Notes under the pieces: generated by a model
The model's input: the letters and a program-made list of their open reading frames with translations, nothing else
What the model was told of the DNA's origin: nothing
The model's database searches: none
Shown here: in pieces, positions 36,328 to 37,566 of the stretch
How positions within the stretch are numbered: the stretch's first letter is position 1
Layout of the letters: every line of letters begins with the position of its first letter
DNA from: a virus
Virus record (IMG/VR): IMGVR_UViG_3300034072_002207
Location: 1-37,566 of that record
Length of the DNA stretch: 37,566 bases
Direction: 5' to 3' (one strand)
Position numbers and translations under genes: made by a program

Positions 36328-37566
36328 TTATATTGTTAAGTCATCGGTGTTATACAAATTACGTAGTTTTATGTCAAAACCACGCATGTAGGTTAATGTT
36401 TCTTCTAGTGATGAGTGTCTACATAGATATTGTATCTCGTAAGCATCAGTACCCTTCATCATCTCATGGACAACTCTTGTGTGCTTGAAAGAATATATTG
36501 TATACTCCATAGCTAGAGTGAACTTATCCTTTATAGGTCTATAAAAGTTGGCAAAAGTGTTTTTGCCGGCTGGCCTTGTTCCCGGCTTACCACCGCTACC
36601 GAAAATATAAAAGTCAGCAGGGTATTGTTGAAGTTGCATTTGAGAAAGGATATAATCAAACCGATCAGACCATTCCCTATACTCTTCTCGTCCATTTTTT
36701 GACACTTCTTTTCGGAAACGGATCCGTTTAAGCGAAAAATCAATATCCGCAATCTTTAATTTTATAAGCTCTTGCTGGCTTCGAACCGCTAAATGATAAG
36801 TAAATTGTATAACGTAATAAAGCTCTGGTTGGACATTTTTTATATATGGTATAAGGTCGTGAAGTATTTCCCTCCGATACCATTCGTTTTTTCCTGAAGT
36901 CGTTTTAAGCTTGTCTATTTTTCCCCTGAACGGGTTTACTGAAATCATTTCCTCTTTGACAAACCAGTTAAATATTGAACTGATATTAGATAGGTTATTA
37001 TTATAAGTCCTGTTTGACCAAAGGTTGTTCCCTTTTTTATCTTTCTTGTTTTTATTGTCTGCAAGAGCTTCTGCAACATGTTTCCTGGTTATTTGTGAGA
37101 CGGTCAAATGTGCCAATCCTTTTTCCATAAGCCATTCGCTAAACCACTTCTTCACGCCCAACCATGTTGATATTGTATTGACGTTTTTGCTCCTAAACCT
37201 TCTGCTTTCTATGAAGGCATCCAATGCGTTTAATATGTTTGTCTCATTTTTAAGGCTTTCTTCCGTTTCTAAGATCTCATCTGCCACTTTGCCCGCCTTC
37301 TCGGTAATAAGGTGTAGGTCGGCCAGTTCTTCCTCAAATGGATTGTACCCGTTCTTGGTTACGTTATACTGCCACAATTTAAGTCTCAGTTCGGCATATT
37401 CTTCACGTTCAGCGCCAGAGTATCTGTTTATCTGATCATAAATTTTGATACGGATCCGCTTTCTGGGATATTTGTCCCACAACTGATGCGGTACATCGTG
37501 GTTCCATGATATGAACCATTTGTCGGGATTGGTTCTATCAAGCTTTGGTATAGATGGCGGTCTCAT
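36328..37566 (-). CDS. Tyrosine-family phage integrase
   Basis: A 412-residue site-specific recombinase, with the start codon on the last three bases of the window. The N-terminal ~110 residues are an arm-type domain. The core-binding SAM-like domain (about 110-210) is followed by the catalytic domain: R262 ('HLAVRSQQEL'), K290 ('EVSKNGRE'), box II 'YSFKHTR' (Y358, K361, H362), H384 ('CRHSS') and nucleophile Y393 ('TYMRG'). Box II has Y-x-x-K in place of the classic H-x-x-R, as in many Bacteroidota integrases. It integrates the phage at an att site that is probably just outside the window. Confidence 0.88.
   Translation of the reverse strand: MRPPSIPKLDRTNPDKWFISWNHDVPHQLWDKYPRKRIRIKIYDQINRYSGAEREEYAELRLKLWQYNVTKNGYNPFEEELADLHLITEKAGKVADEILETEESLKNETNILNALDAFIESRRFRSKNVNTISTWLGVKKWFSEWLMEKGLAHLTVSQITRKHVAEALADNKNKKDKKGNNLWSNRTYNNNLSNISSIFNWFVKEEMISVNPFRGKIDKLKTTSGKNEWYRREILHDLIPYIKNVQPELYYVIQFTYHLAVRSQQELIKLKIADIDFSLKRIRFRKEVSKNGREEYREWSDRFDYILSQMQLQQYPADFYIFGSGGKPGTRPAGKNTFANFYRPIKDKFTLAMEYTIYSFKHTRVVHEMMKGTDAYEIQYLCRHSSLEETLTYMRGFDIKLRNLYNTDDLTI

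Noticed and set aside
37025-37435. 136-residue + strand frame opposite the integrase gene
   Set aside because: Ser/Leu/Phe-rich shadow of the integrase core-binding region; the integrase has its full catalytic set.
37436-37566. attP/attL core next to the integrase start
   Set aside because: The integrase begins at the last base of the window, so its upstream region is not visible, and no long repeat of the right end was noticed elsewhere.

Overview
The window is most of a temperate, contractile-tailed bacteriophage or prophage of a Bacteroidota host. A Sphingobacteriaceae-type host (Pedobacter or a relative) is my inference. The grounds are AT-rich DNA, A-rich start regions with few Shine-Dalgarno sequences, promoter-like TAnnTTTG boxes, a tyrosine integrase with the YSFKHT box II that I associate with Bacteroidota integrases, and a virion gene set that mixes a lambda-type head with a Mu-type tail. 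No rRNA, tRNA, CRISPR array, insertion sequence or clear host gene is visible. Both edge genes (sliding clamp on the left, integrase on the right) touch the window border, so the phage ends and att sites probably lie outside.

Layout. (1) 1-8105, early/replication region, almost all on the + strand: beta sliding clamp (5' truncated), DNA-binding protein, DUF4373-type replication initiator with an iteron-like, AT-rich stretch inside it, DnaC-like helicase loader, DEDDh exonuclease, two HNH proteins, a DUF551 protein, many small orphans, one interrupted small ORF (5780-5944) and one gene on the opposite strand (7082-7354). (2) 8106-8430, noncoding and rich in palindromes, directly before the small terminase gene: a candidate cos site and/or late control region. 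(3) 8431-17765, packaging and head: small and large (GpA-type) terminase, gpW-like joiner, portal, S49 protease with a probable nested scaffold, decoration protein, gpE-type capsid protein and connector proteins. (4) 17778-31375, contractile tail: sheath, tube, tail chaperone with a -1 frameshift extension, tape measure, Mu gp46/gp47/gp48-like baseplate proteins, two related fibre-like proteins, then gp43/gp44/gp45-like hub and spike proteins. (5) 31378-34168, LamG-like adhesin and a lysis cassette: coiled-coil membrane protein, holin, exported CHAP endolysin, single-gene spanin. (6) 34416-37566, lysogeny/accessory end: bidirectional terminator, hicB-hicA-like pair, cassette of small orphan genes, DUF6965-like gene and integrase.

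How it works together: the early genes load a helicase at an origin probably located inside the initiator gene. Terminase packages DNA through the portal into a gpE/gpD-type shell matured by the S49 protease. The sheath, tube and tape measure build a tail of very roughly 95 nm (637 residues x 0.15 nm). The holin, endolysin and spanin open the cell.

The most unusual signals are: a four-copy intergenic element (ATTTCA-N5-TGAAAT followed by AAAGAAATAAAA and an AT box) at 11194, 13647, 22296 and 27025, which divides the late region into blocks; the palindrome cluster upstream of terS; a tail-chaperone frameshift ORF with no start codon of its own; a baseplate gene order rearranged relative to Mu exactly at one copy of the repeat; and an orphan-gene cassette beside a HicBA-like pair with a degenerate HicA.
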